From positions 1-5,125 of the forward strand of contig PFTZ01000011.1 in NCBI GenBank assembly GCA_002789815.1: a DNA stretch of 5,125 bases, written 5' to 3'. Source of the DNA: Candidatus Berkelbacteria bacterium CG_4_9_14_3_um_filter_39_23 (GTDB taxonomy: Bacteria > Patescibacteriota > UBA1384 > GWA2-35-9 > CG2-30-39-44). The stretch's first letter is position 1, and each line of letters starts with the position of its first letter. Shown in pieces: positions 3,869-5,125 of the stretch. The position numbers and the translations under genes were made by a program. The notes beneath the pieces were generated by a model. That model was not told the origin of the DNA and did no database searches. It was given only the letters and a program-made list of their open reading frames with translations.

Positions 3869-5125
3869 TTTTTTAAATATAACGAGAACTCTGGACTTTT
3901 AAATTCATTATCTGGTGATTCAATTGTTGATAAAATACGCGCCTTGGTTTCCTTTTCAATTTCTGATTTAAACTTTTCCAGCGGAAAATCTTTGATTTCA
4001 ATCATAATTTCTACCACATCGCTTAATTGGCACTGAGTATTTTTACGCAAATTTTGAATCTGCCTTTTAATATCTCTTAAAGTGCCTAAATATTTGAGCT
4101 GGGGGGTAATTTGAGTATCAAGAATTATTTCTGCTCCTTTACCTTGACATAACTCAACATTTAAAACATTTGTTTCGGTTTTTAAAATCTCAAGTTCCTC
4201 TGTGCTTAATTTTATACTTTTGCCTCTTAATTCTAGTTTTGCCAGTGGTTGCCTAAGGCGAATTCCTTTTTCCTGGCGAAGCGAGCTGGCTTGGCTGATT
4301 ACCTTTTTCAGCCATTCGTTTTTTTGAATTATTTTTTCGTCAAAACTCTTAGACTGGCTAATAATCTCTAAATGGATTGAATCGGCATCATGCTCATCTT
4401 TTAGGTTTTGAAATAAAAATTCACAAACAAAAGGCATAAACGGCGCGATCAACATTATAACTTCTTTGAGCGCCAAATAAAATGAATCGTAAAAATCTTG
4501 CGTCCGTCGTTTGCGCGAGAGCTTGAGATACCAGGTTGAAAATTCATCCAAAAAACTTTCAATCAAATTTGCCGCGGTCGTTATTTCATAATTGTCAAGA
4601 TTGCTAACAATCCCATTTTTCAATTTGGCAACGCGACTGGCAAGCCAAAGATCAAGAAAATGGCTGGGTGGTAAATTTTTGAATTGCCAACCGTCGAGGC
4701 GAGAATAGGTTAAAAAATAATTTGTTATGTTCCAAAGCACCAACAAATTTTTGCGAACGCAAGTGAGCAATTCTTTTTCAGAAAATCTTTTTGTGAGCCC
4801 GGGCTGATTAACTGACACTAAATAAAATCGCAAATTGTCAGCGCCAAATTTATCTAAAATTAAATTTGGATCTAGGACATTACCGAGCGATTTACTCATT
4901 TTTTTACCATGCTCGTCAACAATATGTCCAATGCAAATTACATTTTTATAGCTTGCTCCTTTTCCCAGCAGTGTAGAAATTGCCAGTAGCGTATAAAACC
5001 AACCGCGCGTTTGATCGATAGCTTCGGAAATATAATCAGCTGGGAAACCAATGTTTTCGCTGGCGCCAGAAGCAAACGGCATCGCGCCTGAATCAAACCA
5101 GCAATCAATCACCGCTGGATCTTTT
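3865..5125 (-). CDS. ileS: Isoleucyl-tRNA synthetase, C-terminal part (5' end outside window)
   Basis: IleRS charges tRNA-Ile in the cytoplasm. The frame is open to the window edge, so only about the last 420 residues are seen; the apparent GTG start at 5112 is internal (KDPA precedes VIDCWFDSGAMPFA). Visible are the end of the Rossmann catalytic domain with WFDSGAMPFA, FPADYISEAIDQTRGWFYTL and the ATP-binding KMSKS loop (HGKKMSKSLGN, 4902-4888), then the anticodon-binding helical domain with the WYLKLSRKR segment. The C-terminus (LRQPLAKLEL, LDTQITPQLKYLG, RQIQNLRK) is that of the eukaryote-like type 2 IleRS, with no zinc-finger cysteines as in E. coli IleS. HIGH and editing domains lie outside. 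It stops at TGA 3867-3865 within the rodA start. Confidence 0.96.
   Translation of the reverse strand, partial: KDPAVIDCWFDSGAMPFASGASENIGFPADYISEAIDQTRGWFYTLLAISTLLGKGASYKNVICIGHIVDEHGKKMSKSLGNVLDPNLILDKFGADNLRFYLVSVNQPGLTKRFSEKELLTCVRKNLLVLWNITNYFLTYSRLDGWQFKNLPPSHFLDLWLASRVAKLKNGIVSNLDNYEITTAANLIESFLDEFSTWYLKLSRKRRTQDFYDSFYLALKEVIMLIAPFMPFVCEFLFQNLKDEHDADSIHLEIISQSKSFDEKIIQKNEWLKKVISQASSLRQEKGIRLRQPLAKLELRGKSIKLSTEELEILKTETNVLNVELCQGKGAEIILDTQITPQLKYLGTLRDIKRQIQNLRKNTQCQLSDVVEIMIEIKDFPLEKFKSEIEKETKARILSTIESPDNEFKSPEFSLYLKK

Overview
This is an AT-rich bacterial window. Its right-hand 4.3 kb is a compact run of essential genes, all on the minus strand. Read in the direction of transcription they are ileS (3' part only, cut by the window edge), rodA, rplU (L21), secE, nusG and rplK (L11). 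The small proteins, tight or overlapping junctions, few Shine-Dalgarno sites, eukaryote-like (type 2) IleS and unusual gene order suggest a Candidate Phyla Radiation / Patescibacteria genome, possibly Parcubacteria-like. That placement is inference. Translation is standard: ileS ends on TGA inside an ATGA overlap with rodA, and none of the six genes has an in-frame TGA, so the Gly-UGA code of Gracilibacteria and Absconditabacteria does not apply.

Layout by transcription unit. (1) ileS-rodA is translationally coupled and ends about 60 nt past rodA at a clear intrinsic terminator (2705-2730). (2) Right against its U-tract sits a strong sigma70-type promoter (TTGACT, 16 bp, TATAAT; 2676-2703) that should drive rplU-secE-nusG-rplK. 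rplU, secE and nusG are 4-5 nt apart. nusG and rplK are separated by 149 nt holding a 30-bp, nearly perfect inverted repeat (1302-1331 with 1389-1418) with further structure in its loop. rplK is the only gene here with a good Shine-Dalgarno site. The second unit supplies transcription/translation machinery (NusG, L11, L21) and the Sec translocon subunit SecE; the first supplies Ile-tRNA synthesis and the rod-shape peptidoglycan polymerase.

Downstream of rplK, where rplA (L1) is normally found, there is none. Instead 1-852 holds plus-strand remnants: a coding-like frame from 78 to 581 that has no usable start upstream of 171 and is broken by TGA (435) and TAA (447). Its longest intact piece is an unrecognised 88-codon ORF (171-437). 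This is followed by a 161-bp palindrome (564-724), a plus-strand terminator-like hairpin (731-760), and four copies of an ATTTTGAGAT repeat around a small hairpin, the last copy touching the rplK stop codon. I see no RNA genes, CRISPR array, transposase or defence genes.

The most interesting signals are the structured nusG-rplK spacer, the terminator/promoter junction that places an ATG at the predicted transcription start of the L21 operon, the absence of rplA, and the decaying or recoded gene next to a large palindrome.
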